Shown piece after piece: positions 53,311-61,907 of a stretch of DNA of 64,000 nucleotides. Within the stretch, counting starts at the first letter, position 1; each line of letters begins with the position of its first letter. The notes under the pieces were generated by a model that saw only the letters and a program-made list of their open reading frames with translations, had not been told where the DNA came from and did not search any database. The position numbers were made by a program, and so were the translations under genes. Origin of the DNA: Asticcacaulis sp. AC466 (GTDB lineage Bacteria > Pseudomonadota > Alphaproteobacteria > Caulobacterales > Caulobacteraceae); assembly GCF_000495815.1 (NCBI RefSeq), contig NZ_AWGE01000007.1, forward strand, positions 248,001 through 312,000, given 5' to 3'.

Positions 53311-53340
53311 CTATAGCCAAGAAGGTTAATCAAGGATTTA
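53311..53340 (-). promoter_or_regulatory. CtrA-type promoter of eipA
   Basis: Read leftward: TAAA-N7-TTAACC (53340 to 53324), one base from TTAA-N7-TTAA, then about 9 bases and CTATAG (53316-53311) in the -10 position. The start would be near 53303, 23 bases before the ATG. The layout (box over -35, separate -10) is that of CtrA-activated promoters. Confidence 0.55.
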
Positions 53341-53474
53341 CTAACATCCTCTTACGCGGCAATTCCCCAGTAAAGTAAACGATGGCAGGGCCATGTGTCC
53401 TCAATAGGGCTCAACTTGCCGTAAGCCCGCCATATTATTTAATGAACGGATGCAAACTGAGATACACTGCGGCC

Positions 53475-53774
53475 ATGCCGCCTCGCCCCATTCCCCCTAA
53501 TCCTTTCGTGCCCGTGGCAATCGTCACCAGCTATCTGCTCCTGGCCGCACTTTTATTCGCCCCGATAGCCCAGCCCTGCGGAGACCTGCCTACGGTCTAT
53601 ATCCGTTTGGGACTTATCGCGACCCTGTGGGGACTGTTTGTCTATACCGCCCTGGCTGGGCGGCGAAAGGCGTTCTGGCTGGCGCCGCAGCTCTTTGTGC
53701 TTGCGAGCCTTTTACTGACATTGCCCCAGGAATTGGCCCCACTGAACACGGACATCTGTCTTATCGCGATCTGA
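53475..53774 (+). CDS. Small three-helix membrane protein
   Basis: A 99-residue protein with three hydrophobic stretches: VPVAIVTSYLLLAALLFAPI, IRLGLIATLWGLFVYTALAG and FWLAPQLFVLASLLLTLPQE. The N-terminus is proline-rich (PPRPIPPNPF). ATG 53475 is chosen because it precedes this block; ATG 53442 is also in frame. It overlaps the 3' end of the YjbR gene by 14 bases. No family recognised. Confidence 0.5.
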   Translation: MPPRPIPPNPFVPVAIVTSYLLLAALLFAPIAQPCGDLPTVYIRLGLIATLWGLFVYTALAGRRKAFWLAPQLFVLASLLLTLPQELAPLNTDICLIAI

Positions 53775-54114
53775 TATCGGCTTCATGCACCTTTAAAAGC
53801 GACTTAGGCGCCTGTTTCAGCCAGACCTGACGCAGATTGCCGCGTATCCACTCCTCATCGATTCGGTCCTTGTGCGCCAGAATGCACGGCCAGTTGCGAT
53901 GGTGGTCGGTGGTAAAAAAGGTCTCTGGATCCGCTTCCAGATAAAAGTCGCGGGTTTCGAAATCCATCTTAAAGACCGGTGCATCCCGTTTGGGGTTCCA
54001 GTAAAACATCGCCTTCTTACCGACCTTGACGTTCGGCGCGCCCCACGACTCCGCGGCCTCGGTGCCGGGCAATTCCAGCGCCAGTTCGCAGAGCCGTTGG
54101 AGCGTCAGGCTCAT
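53761..54114 (-). CDS. MmcQ/YjbR-family protein
   Basis: A 117-residue protein of the YjbR/MmcQ family with a CyaY-like fold and possible DNA-binding role, function unsettled. Marks are ALELPGTEAAESWGAPNVKVGKKAMFYW (short form ALELPGTEAAESWG), FKMDFETRDFYLEADPETFF, WPCILAHKDRIDEEWIRGNL and VWLKQAPKSL. It overlaps the M28 peptidase gene by 4 bases, so it is probably its downstream operon partner. Confidence 0.88.
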   Translation of the reverse strand: MSLTLQRLCELALELPGTEAAESWGAPNVKVGKKAMFYWNPKRDAPVFKMDFETRDFYLEADPETFFTTDHHRNWPCILAHKDRIDEEWIRGNLRQVWLKQAPKSLLKVHEADIRSR

Positions 54115-55775
54115 TTGCGCTCAGCCGCCGTCTTGTCACGCGCGCCCTTGAATTCAGAAGTATCGCGCCATGTGGGCCAAACCGTCGAATTGGCCAGGGC
54201 CGACCCGATGCGGTAATAGAGGGTGGCATCTTCCACCAGTCCCGACAAATCCCATTTGGCCGACCACTCGTCGCCCGGCTGATGGTATCGGTTATCGGTG
54301 TAGTCCTTGCTGAACGCCTCTCCAGCCTTGACGCCACCCTTGACCATGTCGTCACCCGACCCGGCAACCAGCATGGGCACGCCGCGCTTGACCAGCGGGA
54401 AGTGGTCGGAGCGGAAGAAGCCGCCGGCTTCCGGCCGCGGTTCCGGCGTTATGGTGCGGTGCTGTTCCGTCGCGTACAGTTTGACCAAATCGTCGAGCGA
54501 CGACTGCCCCACACCTTCGACCACGATATCCTTTGTTCGGCCATTGACGTTCAGGGCGTCCATATTGATGCCTGCGACGGTCTTGGCCAAGGGATAGACC
54601 GGGTTGTTGGCATAATATTCCGATCCCAACAGTCCGCTTTCTTCGGCGGTGAAGGCGATCATGACGATGCTGCGCTTCGGTTTCGGCGCTTTTCCGAAGG
54701 CGCGGGCAATTTCTAACAGGGCAGCGACGCCCGTGCCATTGTCCACAGCCCCGTTACAGATCTTGTCCTTGGCGTCCGGCGCGCAGATGCCCAGATGATC
54801 CCAGTGCCCCGTATAAAGGATGGTTTCGTCCGGTCGCTCGGTGCCCGGCAGGCGGGCGATGATATTGTGGGTCGTGATTTCGGTGGCGGCGACCTTGTAG
54901 CTGCCGCTCAGCGTGACATTCAGGTCCACAGCACGGAAGTCCCGCGACCGCGCCTTGACACGCAATGCCGCCAGGTCCTGCCCAGCGGCCTTGAACAGGG
55001 CGTCGGCCGTTTCATGGCTGATCCACGATTCCAGCTTCGGGCTGGCCGTAGACGGATCAGGACGGACGATATCGAACTTCGACCCGATATTGGAATTGCG
55101 CACCGTATCCCAGCCATAAGAGGCGGCGTCGGCATCATGGATGATCAACACCCCGGCCGCACCGCGACGAGCCGCCTCTTCGTACTTGTAGGTCCAACGG
55201 CCGTAATAGGTCATGGCCTTGCCGTTGAACGTCATCAATTGCGGTTCGACGAAGTCCGGATCGTTGATCAGTTCGACCAAAATCTTGCCGCGAACATCTA
55301 TATCTTTGCCATCCGGGCCTTTGAAATCATTCCAGTTGCGCTCCGGCGCGCTGACACCATAGCCGACGAAAACCAGCGGTGCCTTATCGAAGCTCACATC
55401 GCTGGTCGCACCGCGCGTCGAGACGGTGATTTCAACGCCCTGGTGCAGGTCCATGGTCTTACCATCAGCGAGGTTGAAGGCCAGCTTGGGGTCGCTGACC
55501 ACGAACTGGCGCAAATGCACGTCCTGCGTCCAGCCTCCATTGTCGCCGCCGGGTTGAAAACCCGCCGCGGCAAAGCTTTTGGACAGATAGTCGATCGTCT
55601 TCTGTTCGGCCCGCGTAGTAATTCCTCGCCCTTCGAAATCGTCGGCGGAAATCACCTTAATGTCTTGCGAAATCCGGGCCGCGCTTATGACCGGGGCGTT
55701 GGCCGCCGGCGTCTTAGCCGTCGCCGGGAGAGCGATCACCAAAGCGGCTGTGGCGAGAAGAATAGACTTGAACAT
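54111..55775 (-). CDS. M28-family zinc aminopeptidase with PA domain
   Basis: A 554-residue exported peptidase. A Sec signal of about 20 residues ends in PATA. The protease-associated insert covers about 130-260 (FVGYGVSAPERNWNDFKG, RGAAGVLIIHDADAASYGWD). The M28 zinc site is complete: GHWDHLG, DNGTGVAALLEIARAF, AFTAEESGLLGSEYY (catalytic Glu), NMDALN and SDHFPLVKRGVP. It probably removes N-terminal residues from peptides in the periplasm. It heads a two-gene operon with the YjbR gene. Confidence 0.95.
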   Translation of the reverse strand: MFKSILLATAALVIALPATAKTPAANAPVISAARISQDIKVISADDFEGRGITTRAEQKTIDYLSKSFAAAGFQPGGDNGGWTQDVHLRQFVVSDPKLAFNLADGKTMDLHQGVEITVSTRGATSDVSFDKAPLVFVGYGVSAPERNWNDFKGPDGKDIDVRGKILVELINDPDFVEPQLMTFNGKAMTYYGRWTYKYEEAARRGAAGVLIIHDADAASYGWDTVRNSNIGSKFDIVRPDPSTASPKLESWISHETADALFKAAGQDLAALRVKARSRDFRAVDLNVTLSGSYKVAATEITTHNIIARLPGTERPDETILYTGHWDHLGICAPDAKDKICNGAVDNGTGVAALLEIARAFGKAPKPKRSIVMIAFTAEESGLLGSEYYANNPVYPLAKTVAGINMDALNVNGRTKDIVVEGVGQSSLDDLVKLYATEQHRTITPEPRPEAGGFFRSDHFPLVKRGVPMLVAGSGDDMVKGGVKAGEAFSKDYTDNRYHQPGDEWSAKWDLSGLVEDATLYYRIGSALANSTVWPTWRDTSEFKGARDKTAAERK

Positions 55776-55977
55776 TTGGTTGCCTCCACAAAATCGTTGC
55801 CGGTGATGCTAGTTTCCGTCCCACCGGAGTCAAGCTGTAAGCGAAAGTAAGCGACCCGGACGCGACGACAAGGAATTGAATAAGGAAGTCATAAAGGCGA
55901 AATCCGGTTCGCTTTCGCAGGCGTATCTCTTTGCAGATATCCACACCGCATACGGCGTGGCTTACAAAGGAACCGAC

Positions 55978-56613
55978 ATGCGCTCTTTTTCACTTCTCGC
56001 CCTGATTGCCGCCGCCTCTCTGACCGCCAGTGCGGCTGGCGCACAAAATCCGAACCTGCCCCAGGCGGATCAGAACCCCGCTCACCAGATGCATTATTCC
56101 CAAAAATCGCCCATGGCCGCGTCGGGCAATCCAGTGGTCGGTGGCGCGGAAATGTACCCGAACCGGAATATCGTTCAAAACGCCATGAACTCCAAGGACC
56201 ATACAACCCTGGTGGCTGCGATCAAGGCCGCCGGTCTGGTTGACACCTTGTCAGGTCCCGGCCCCTTCACCGTTTTTGCACCGACGAACGAGGCGCACGC
56301 GGCCTTACCGGCCGGCACGCTGGACACCCTGCTGAAGCCGGAAAACAAGGCGCAGTTGGTCAAGATTCTGACCTGCCATGTCGTGGCCGGAAAAGTCTCA
56401 GCCAGCGACTTATCGACATGGATCGACAAAAATAATGGCGCTTACAAGATCACGACCCTTGGCGGCTGCGTTCTGACGGCCACTAAGGACGATGCCGGCA
56501 CGATCTGGCTGACCGACGAAACCGGCGCCAAGGGGGAAATCACCATCGCCGATGTCCAGCAATCCAACGGCGTCATCCATGTTGTGGACAAGGTTCTGCT
56601 GCCCGCCGCTTAA
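55978..56613 (+). CDS. Fasciclin (FAS1) domain secreted protein
   Basis: A 211-residue exported protein. The signal ends at about 22 (AAASLTASAAGA). A linker with MYPNRNIVQNAMNSKDHTTL leads into one FAS1 domain: LVAAIKAAGLVDTLSGPGPFTVFAPTNEAH (short form GPGPFTVFAPTNEA), LVKILTCHVVAGKV, and the terminal SNGVIHVVDKVLLP. Such single-domain proteins are adhesion-like or of unknown role. ATG 55978 has GGAAC upstream. Followed by a clear terminator. Confidence 0.92.
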   Translation: MRSFSLLALIAAASLTASAAGAQNPNLPQADQNPAHQMHYSQKSPMAASGNPVVGGAEMYPNRNIVQNAMNSKDHTTLVAAIKAAGLVDTLSGPGPFTVFAPTNEAHAALPAGTLDTLLKPENKAQLVKILTCHVVAGKVSASDLSTWIDKNNGAYKITTLGGCVLTATKDDAGTIWLTDETGAKGEITIADVQQSNGVIHVVDKVLLPAA

Positions 56614-56637
56614 TTTCAGTCTTACGGCCAACTTTAA

Positions 56638-56670
56638 CCCCGGCGCTCTCACCCGCGCCGGGGTCTTTTT
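56638..56670 (+). terminator. Intrinsic terminator after the fasciclin gene
   Basis: CCCCGGCGC (56638-56646) pairs perfectly with GCGCCGGGG (56655-56663) around an 8-base loop, followed by TCTTTTT. Confidence 0.88.
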
Positions 56671-56755
56671 GTCGGGATGAAACCGCGTATCCAAGACGGC
56701 CTGGTGTTTTCGCATCTTGCCTCCCCGCAGAATCCGGCGCATAAATCGGCGGCGC

Positions 56756-56769
56756 TGTTAGCGCTAACA
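56756..56769. promoter_or_regulatory. Perfect LacI-type operator
   Basis: TGTTAGCGCTAACA is a 14-base perfect palindrome with the central CG typical of LacI-family sites, ending 20 bases before the SGNH hydrolase start. LacI regulators of sugar and plant-polysaccharide genes use sites of this form. No LacI gene is in the window, so control is remote. Confidence 0.7.
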
Positions 56770-56789
56770 AATAATGCAGGGACGCCACC

Positions 56790-58019
56790 ATGATTTCTTT
56801 CACACGTCGCGCGGCGGTGATGACCGCCATTGTGTTCATGTGCGCCACGCCGGTTTGGGCACAAACGCCGTCCGGCTGGGTGGGAACGTGGTATTCGGCG
56901 CAGATGAAAGCCGGCGCGGATAGTGTATTGCCGCCAGAGCAGTCCAGCAATGTCACCCTGCGCCAGATTGTCCATATCACCAAGGGCGGCAGCCTTTTTC
57001 GGTTGCGGCTGTCGAACGCCATGGGCACGGATCCGCTTCCGATCGGCAATGTCCACCTCGCCCACGCGCTCTCGCCCGCCTCCGCTGACATAGATGCCTC
57101 AACAGACCGCGCCGTCACCTTCAATGGCCGCAACGACATCGTCATTCCGGCCGGTGCGGACGTCTTATCCGACCCTATAACGCTCAGTGTCTCCGATCAG
57201 GCGGACCTGGCCATAAGCTTCCACCTGTCTCAGGCACCGATGACGCAGACCGGCCATCCGGGATCACGAGCGACATCCTACGTCGTGGCGGGCGACCGTG
57301 GGGCGGAGGCCGGCCTGGCCGATGCGACGCCGGTCAATCACTGGTACAACATCGCCGGTATTGAGGTCATGGCTCCCGCAGCCACCAAGGGGATTGTCAC
57401 GTTCGGGGATTCGATCACCGATGGCTACGGTATTACACCGAACAGCAATCGCCGGTTCCCAGACTATCTGGCGCAGCGTCTGAAGGATAAACCCTTTACG
57501 GTGCTGAACGCAGGCATTGGCGGCAATCGCCTGCTGCTGGACGGCAACGGTGCCAATGCCCTAGCGCGTTTTGATCGCGATGTGCTGAGCCAACCCGGCG
57601 TGCGTCACATCATCTTGCTGGAAGGCGTCAATGACCTGGGCATGCTGACGAAGGAAAGCCCAGCCACGCCGGAAGCGCACGCGGCGATGGTAGAGCAAAT
57701 CAAACAGGCCTATGTTCAGATGATCGACCGCGCCCATAGTCATGGTCTCAAAATATATGGCGGCACCATCATGCCCTATATGGGCATGTCCTTCTATCAT
57801 CCGGAGCCGGTCAGCGAAGCCGATCGCCAGGCGATCAATCACTGGATTCGTGTGTCGGGCCGTTTCGATGCGGTCATTGATTTCGATGCAGCGATGCGCG
57901 ATCCCGCCAACCCGGAACATTTGCTGCCCGTCTATGACAGCGGCGACCATATTCACCCGTCAGAAGCCGGCTACAAGGCGATGGCTGACGCAGTAGACGT
58001 GAAGCTTTTCTCGGAGTGA
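56790..58019 (+). CDS. SGNH/GDSL-family hydrolase, exported
   Basis: A 409-residue serine esterase. A signal of about 24 residues (ending PVWA) leads to a beta-sandwich-like N-terminal part (GTWYSAQMKAG, TLRQIVHITKGG) common in this subgroup. The SGNH core begins with TFGDSITDGYG (block I, about 205-215), then NAGIGGNRLL (block II), EGVNDLG (block III) and DHIHPSEAGYKAMAD (block V with Asp and His). It probably removes acyl or aryl groups from plant or bacterial glycans. A LacI-type operator lies just upstream, supporting carbohydrate-linked regulation. Confidence 0.92.
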   Translation: MISFTRRAAVMTAIVFMCATPVWAQTPSGWVGTWYSAQMKAGADSVLPPEQSSNVTLRQIVHITKGGSLFRLRLSNAMGTDPLPIGNVHLAHALSPASADIDASTDRAVTFNGRNDIVIPAGADVLSDPITLSVSDQADLAISFHLSQAPMTQTGHPGSRATSYVVAGDRGAEAGLADATPVNHWYNIAGIEVMAPAATKGIVTFGDSITDGYGITPNSNRRFPDYLAQRLKDKPFTVLNAGIGGNRLLLDGNGANALARFDRDVLSQPGVRHIILLEGVNDLGMLTKESPATPEAHAAMVEQIKQAYVQMIDRAHSHGLKIYGGTIMPYMGMSFYHPEPVSEADRQAINHWIRVSGRFDAVIDFDAAMRDPANPEHLLPVYDSGDHIHPSEAGYKAMADAVDVKLFSE

Positions 58020-58037
58020 GCCACCGCGTAAAGCGCC

Positions 58038-58481
58038 TTACCGGGCGTTTTCTGCCGTGGCAACCTGGCTGGGCGGGAGTTTCCAGTTGGTCGTGAAGCG
58101 CAACCAGTTTCCGGCTTGGTGGCCCGGACGCGCGGTATCTGTCTGGGCCCATTTCAGGACCGTAACCGCCAGGCCTTGACCAAGACCGTATCCTTGCTGG
58201 CTTTCTGAAGCCACGACGCAGCGCGTCAGATAGCCGTCCTGACCGATCTGGCAGTCGACCGCCGCCTGGCCTTCAATGGAAGCAATCTTGGCCGGGCGGG
58301 GATATTCGCCGGCGTCGCTAAGGTCACTGCCGTCGCGGGTGAAGACATGTGCATCACCAATTTGCGGCTCACCGATCGGCGCACATTTAACGCCGCCGCC
58401 ATAGGCCGTAGCATCTTGGGCTCCGGCGCCTGTTGCTGCCAGCCCGCACAGAAGAGATATCGAAAGAACAGCCGATTTCAT
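58038..58481 (-). CDS. Exported protein with TonB C-terminal-like domain
   Basis: A 147-residue exported protein. The signal ends at about 21 (LAATGAGA). The mature part resembles a TonB C-terminal domain: YPRPAKIASIEGQAAVDCQI, then GQDGYLTRCVVASESQQGYGLGQG. There is no membrane anchor, so it is not a normal energy transducer. It is convergent with the SGNH hydrolase. Function unknown. Confidence 0.75.
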   Translation of the reverse strand: MKSAVLSISLLCGLAATGAGAQDATAYGGGVKCAPIGEPQIGDAHVFTRDGSDLSDAGEYPRPAKIASIEGQAAVDCQIGQDGYLTRCVVASESQQGYGLGQGLAVTVLKWAQTDTARPGHQAGNWLRFTTNWKLPPSQVATAENAR

Positions 58482-58648
58482 AAGCCCACCTTGTTACGCT
58501 TTTCATGCAGTAAGCTACTGATGGCTATAAAGGGGCAATAAGGAGAGTCTGGCAATCGCTAATTTTGGGATGTGGTTAATGGCGACGGGGTATTCCCTCA
58601 TCCCCTGCCCTCTTTCTTCTTGCGGCGCATCATGCTATCCGCAGCCCC

Positions 58649-60454
58649 ATGAGCACAGACCTTTCCAAGATCCGCAATTTCTCCATCGTCGCCCACATCG
58701 ACCACGGCAAATCCACCCTGTCCGACCGCCTCATCCAATATACCGGCGGCCTGACCGCGCGCGAGATGAAGGAGCAGGTGCTCGACAATATGGATATCGA
58801 GCGCGAACGCGGCATCACCATAAAGGCCCAGACCGTCCGCCTGAATTACAAGGCCCATGACGGCGAAACCTACGTACTCAATCTTATGGACACGCCGGGT
58901 CACGTCGACTTTGCCTACGAAGTCTCGCGCTCACTGGCGGCTTGTGAAGGCTCTATCCTGGTCGTCGATGCGTCACAGGGGGTCGAAGCCCAGACCTTGG
59001 CCAACGTCTACCAAGCCATCGACAACAACCACGAAATCGTCCCGGTCCTCAATAAGATCGACCTACCGGCTGCGGAACCAGAACGCGTGCGCGCCCAGAT
59101 CGAGGATGTCATCGGCATAGACGCCTCCGACGCCGTGCTGGCTTCCGCCAAGTCCGGCCTGGGCATCGAGGACGTTCTCGAAGCCATCGTCACGCGCTTG
59201 CCCGCCCCCAAGGGCGAAGAAAGCGAACCGCTAAAGGCCTTGCTGGTCGATGCCTGGTATGACCCCTATCTCGGCGTTGTCGTTCTGGTCCGCATTTTCA
59301 ATGGCCGTATGCGCCCGGGCCAGCAGGTCAAGCTGATGAACGCCGGCGCGACGTACAAGATCGACAAGCTTGGTGTATTCCAGCCCAAGGCGACCGACGT
59401 GGAAAGCCTGGGGCCTGGCGAAATCGGCTTCTTCACCGCCCAGATCAAGGAAGTGTCCGATGCCGCCGTCGGTGACACCATCACAGACGAGCGCAAGCCT
59501 ACCGCCGCCGCCATGACGGGATTCAAGGAAGTGCAGCCGGTCGTCTTCTGCGGCATCTTCCCGGTCGATGCGGCCGATTTCGAAGATTTGCGCGCCGCCA
59601 TGGGCCGTCTGCGGCTCAATGACGCCAGCTTCTCGTTCGAAATGGAAACGTCCGCAGCTCTGGGTTTCGGCTTCCGCTGCGGCTTCCTTGGACTTCTGCA
59701 CCTGGAAATTATCCAGGAGCGGTTGTCGCGGGAGTTCAATCTCGATCTGATCGCGACCGCGCCGTCGGTTGTCTATAAGATCTACATGAACAACGGCGAT
59801 GTCATCGACCTGCACAACCCGGCCGATATGCCCGATCCGGTAAAGATCGACCATATCGAGGAGCCGTGGATCAAGGCGACGATCTTCTGTCCTGACGATT
59901 ATCTCGGCGCGATTATCAAACTTTGTCAGGACCGCCGCGGCAGCCAGGCCGATCTGTCCTATGTCGGCACCCGCGCGATGGTTGTTTACTACCTGCCGCT
60001 CAACGAAGTGGTGTTCGACTTCTACGACCGCCTGAAATCGGTGTCCAAGGGCTACGCCTCCTTCGACTATACGATCGAGGAATATCGCGAAGGCGATCTG
60101 GTAAAGATGTCCATCCTGGTCAATTCCGAGCCGGTGGACGCGTTGTCTATGCTGGTTCACCGCGACCGGGCCGAAACACGCGGCCGTGGCATGTGCGAGA
60201 AGATGCGCGAGTTGATCCCGCAACATCTGTTTGTCATTCCGATTCAGGCGGCCATTGGCGGCCGGATCGTCGCTCGCGAAACCGTGCGCGCCCTTCGCAA
60301 GGACGTGACGGCCAAATGCTACGGCGGCGACGCGACCCGGAAAAAGAAGCTTTTGGAAAAGCAAAAGGAAGGCAAGAAAAAGATGCGGCAGTTCGGCAAG
60401 GTCGAAATCCCGCAGGAAGCCTTCATCGCCGCCCTCAAGATGGACAATGATTGA
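58649..60454 (+). CDS. lepA: Elongation factor 4 (LepA)
   Basis: A 601-residue translational GTPase that back-translocates or remodels stalled ribosomes. The GTP-binding motifs are complete: G1 AHIDHGKST (about 12-20), DTPGHVD (G3) and NKIDLP (G4). LepA-specific C-terminal blocks include [25 protein letters not shown]-like [15 protein letters not shown], and the end [21 protein letters not shown] (short form [17 protein letters not shown]). Length is normal. A long hairpin lies after the stop. Confidence 0.98.
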   Translation: MSTDLSKIRNFSIVAHIDHGKSTLSDRLIQYTGGLTAREMKEQVLDNMDIERERGITIKAQTVRLNYKAHDGETYVLNLMDTPGHVDFAYEVSRSLAACEGSILVVDASQGVEAQTLANVYQAIDNNHEIVPVLNKIDLPAAEPERVRAQIEDVIGIDASDAVLASAKSGLGIEDVLEAIVTRLPAPKGEESEPLKALLVDAWYDPYLGVVVLVRIFNGRMRPGQQVKLMNAGATYKIDKLGVFQPKATDVESLGPGEIGFFTAQIKEVSDAAVGDTITDERKPTAAAMTGFKEVQPVVFCGIFPVDAADFEDLRAAMGRLRLNDASFSFEMETSAALGFGFRCGFLGLLHLEIIQERLSREFNLDLIATAPSVVYKIYMNNGDVIDLHNPADMPDPVKIDHIEEPWIKATIFCPDDYLGAIIKLCQDRRGSQADLSYVGTRAMVVYYLPLNEVVFDFYDRLKSVSKGYASFDYTIEEYREGDLVKMSILVNSEPVDALSMLVHRDRAETRGRGMCEKMRELIPQHLFVIPIQAAIGGRIVARETVRALRKDVTAKCYGGDATRKKKLLEKQKEGKKKMRQFGKVEIPQEAFIAALKMDND

Positions 60455-60478
60455 CATAGGCTCTGGATAGAAGCCCGT

Positions 60479-60510
60479 GCTTTCCGACCCCGCCATCGGC
60501 GCCGGAAAGC
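60479..60510. terminator. Long hairpin between lepA and the DUF6491-like genes
   Basis: GCTTTCCG (60479-60486) pairs with CGGAAAGC (60503-60510), with an inner CGCC/GGCG pair. It lies in the gap between convergent genes and probably ends both transcripts, although neither side has a T-run. Confidence 0.5.
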
Positions 60511-60519
60511 ATCATCTAT

Positions 60520-60933
60520 CTATCGGCGGCCCTTCAGCGCCTCGGCGTCTTCACGCGAAATCGGCTCGATCTTGGCGATAATACAGCGCGTGGGAATGGC
60601 AGAGGTGACGTCGCCGGTGATTGTGACGTCCACCGGACGGCACACGCGTCCAGTGCTGTAATATTCGATACCGATCGCCTCGTTCTTCGACATGCAGTCC
60701 CCGGCCATGGTCAACACCACGGAGTTGCCGCGATAATCGGTCATAAGCAGGGTCTTACGGTCAATAACGACGGTTTGATCGATAGGGGTTGAAACACATT
60801 TTTCCAGCTTTGTTGTGGAGCGCGCGTCCGCAACGGCTCTGTCGTCATCGGCCATGGATTGCCCGGCCGCAAGCGCAATACCTGCGGCGAGCAAGGCGCA
60901 AATACCGGCCGTTAAAAGTTTGACTTGGGTCAT
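60520..60933 (-). CDS. DUF6491-like exported protein, tandem copy 3
   Basis: A 137-residue exported protein. A signal (LLTAGICALLAAGIALAAG) precedes a domain with three cysteines at spaced positions: KCVSTP, GDCMSKN, and RVCRPVD/RCIIAKIE, ending in ISREDAEAL. The same order recurs in the two genes upstream. ATG 60933 overlaps the preceding stop as TGATG, so it is translationally coupled. I place it loosely in DUF6491. Function unknown. Confidence 0.7.
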   Translation of the reverse strand: MTQVKLLTAGICALLAAGIALAAGQSMADDDRAVADARSTTKLEKCVSTPIDQTVVIDRKTLLMTDYRGNSVVLTMAGDCMSKNEAIGIEYYSTGRVCRPVDVTITGDVTSAIPTRCIIAKIEPISREDAEALKGRR

Positions 60934-61367
60934 CAGTTGCTCGGGTCCAGATGTTCCGCTTCTTCGCGGCTGATAGGCTGTACGCTGTTGATAATGCACT
61001 TAAGCGGACGTTCGCCATTTTGCGACCGCAGAAGCGTGGCGTCGTAAGCACGGCAGATTTGTGTGTTGCCACGGAATTCGAAGCCGAACTGATCGAAGTC
61101 GGTCATACTGCGGCAGGGGCCGCCAACGCCCACCTTATACGCATTGCCCGACCGGTCGTAGATCAGCAGTGTTTTCTCATCAACGACGTGGAAGCGGCCG
61201 GTATTTTGACCATCGAGACACTTAGGGGGTTGTCTGGGTGCGGAGGCGCGCGCATCGCCCCGATCCTGGGCCAGCACAGGCACCGCACCAGATAAGGCCG
61301 TCACCGCTATGGCCCCGGCCATGAGCCCACCGGCAATAAAGCCGGCCAGATACATTTTTTTCGCCAT
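60933..61367 (-). CDS. DUF6491-like exported protein, tandem copy 2
   Basis: A 144-residue exported protein with a signal (FIAGGLMAGAIAVTALSGAVPVLAQ) and the shared pattern: KCLDGQNTGRFHVVDEKTLLI, YKVGVGGPCRSM, QICRAYDATLL, KCIINSVQPISREEAEHL. Its closest kin in the window is the gene that overlaps its stop. The cysteines (four after the signal) could form disulfides in the periplasm. Role unknown. Confidence 0.72.
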   Translation of the reverse strand: MAKKMYLAGFIAGGLMAGAIAVTALSGAVPVLAQDRGDARASAPRQPPKCLDGQNTGRFHVVDEKTLLIYDRSGNAYKVGVGGPCRSMTDFDQFGFEFRGNTQICRAYDATLLRSQNGERPLKCIINSVQPISREEAEHLDPSN

Positions 61368-61391
61368 AGTTCTGTTCCTTCCTGCGATGCG

Positions 61392-61850
61392 CTACTTGGC
61401 GCGATCGGCCTTGCGTTTCATTACATAGGGAGCGGCTTCATCGCCGGTCAGGTGGTGGACACTCGTCACCGTGCAGCTCTGCACGCGATTGCCTGACAAG
61501 TCGCTATAGAAGATTTCAGCATCCATGGGCCCACAAACGTCAGCCATGCCGAGGCCACGGGATCGAATGCCGATGCGCATACTGGTATCTATTCCCATGC
61601 AAGCGCCACCCAGTTCCAGCTCGTACGCCTCGTTCCAATCCGAAACGATGATCATTTTATGATCATTGATTGTATTGAAGCTTCGGACATGCGCCGGATC
61701 AAAACAGGCACGCGGGTCGCGATTGACTCGGCTTTCCGGATTTGGCCTGCCCGCCGACATGGCTCCGGCCGAAACAGCCATGACGCCGCTCACAAAAATG
61801 ACCCCGAAGCCGAGCGCTGCCAGGGGAAGAATGTAGGTGGATTTTGTCAT
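61392..61850 (-). CDS. DUF6491-like exported protein, tandem copy 1
   Basis: A 152-residue exported protein, more diverged than the next two. A signal (LGFGVIFVSGVMAVSAGAM) is followed by ACFDPAHVRSFNTINDHKMI, YELELGGACMGI, DVCGPMDAEIFYSD and SCTVTSVHHLTGDEAAPYV. The order of Cys, hydrophobic-Tyr-Glu-Leu and Cys blocks is the same as in copies 2 and 3. It lies 24 bases upstream of copy 2, in one apparent operon. Confidence 0.7.
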   Translation of the reverse strand: MTKSTYILPLAALGFGVIFVSGVMAVSAGAMSAGRPNPESRVNRDPRACFDPAHVRSFNTINDHKMIIVSDWNEAYELELGGACMGIDTSMRIGIRSRGLGMADVCGPMDAEIFYSDLSGNRVQSCTVTSVHHLTGDEAAPYVMKRKADRAK

Positions 61851-61907
61851 GATGGCACCTCTGGCACAGAGTCTACTCAGCCTACCTGAACGGCGTATGA
61901 ACAGCTT

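Noticed and set aside
59231-60496. 421-codon open frame on the strand opposite lepA
   Set aside because: Complete antisense shadow of a highly conserved gene; its translation is His/Asp/Arg-rich without motifs, as expected from codon bias.
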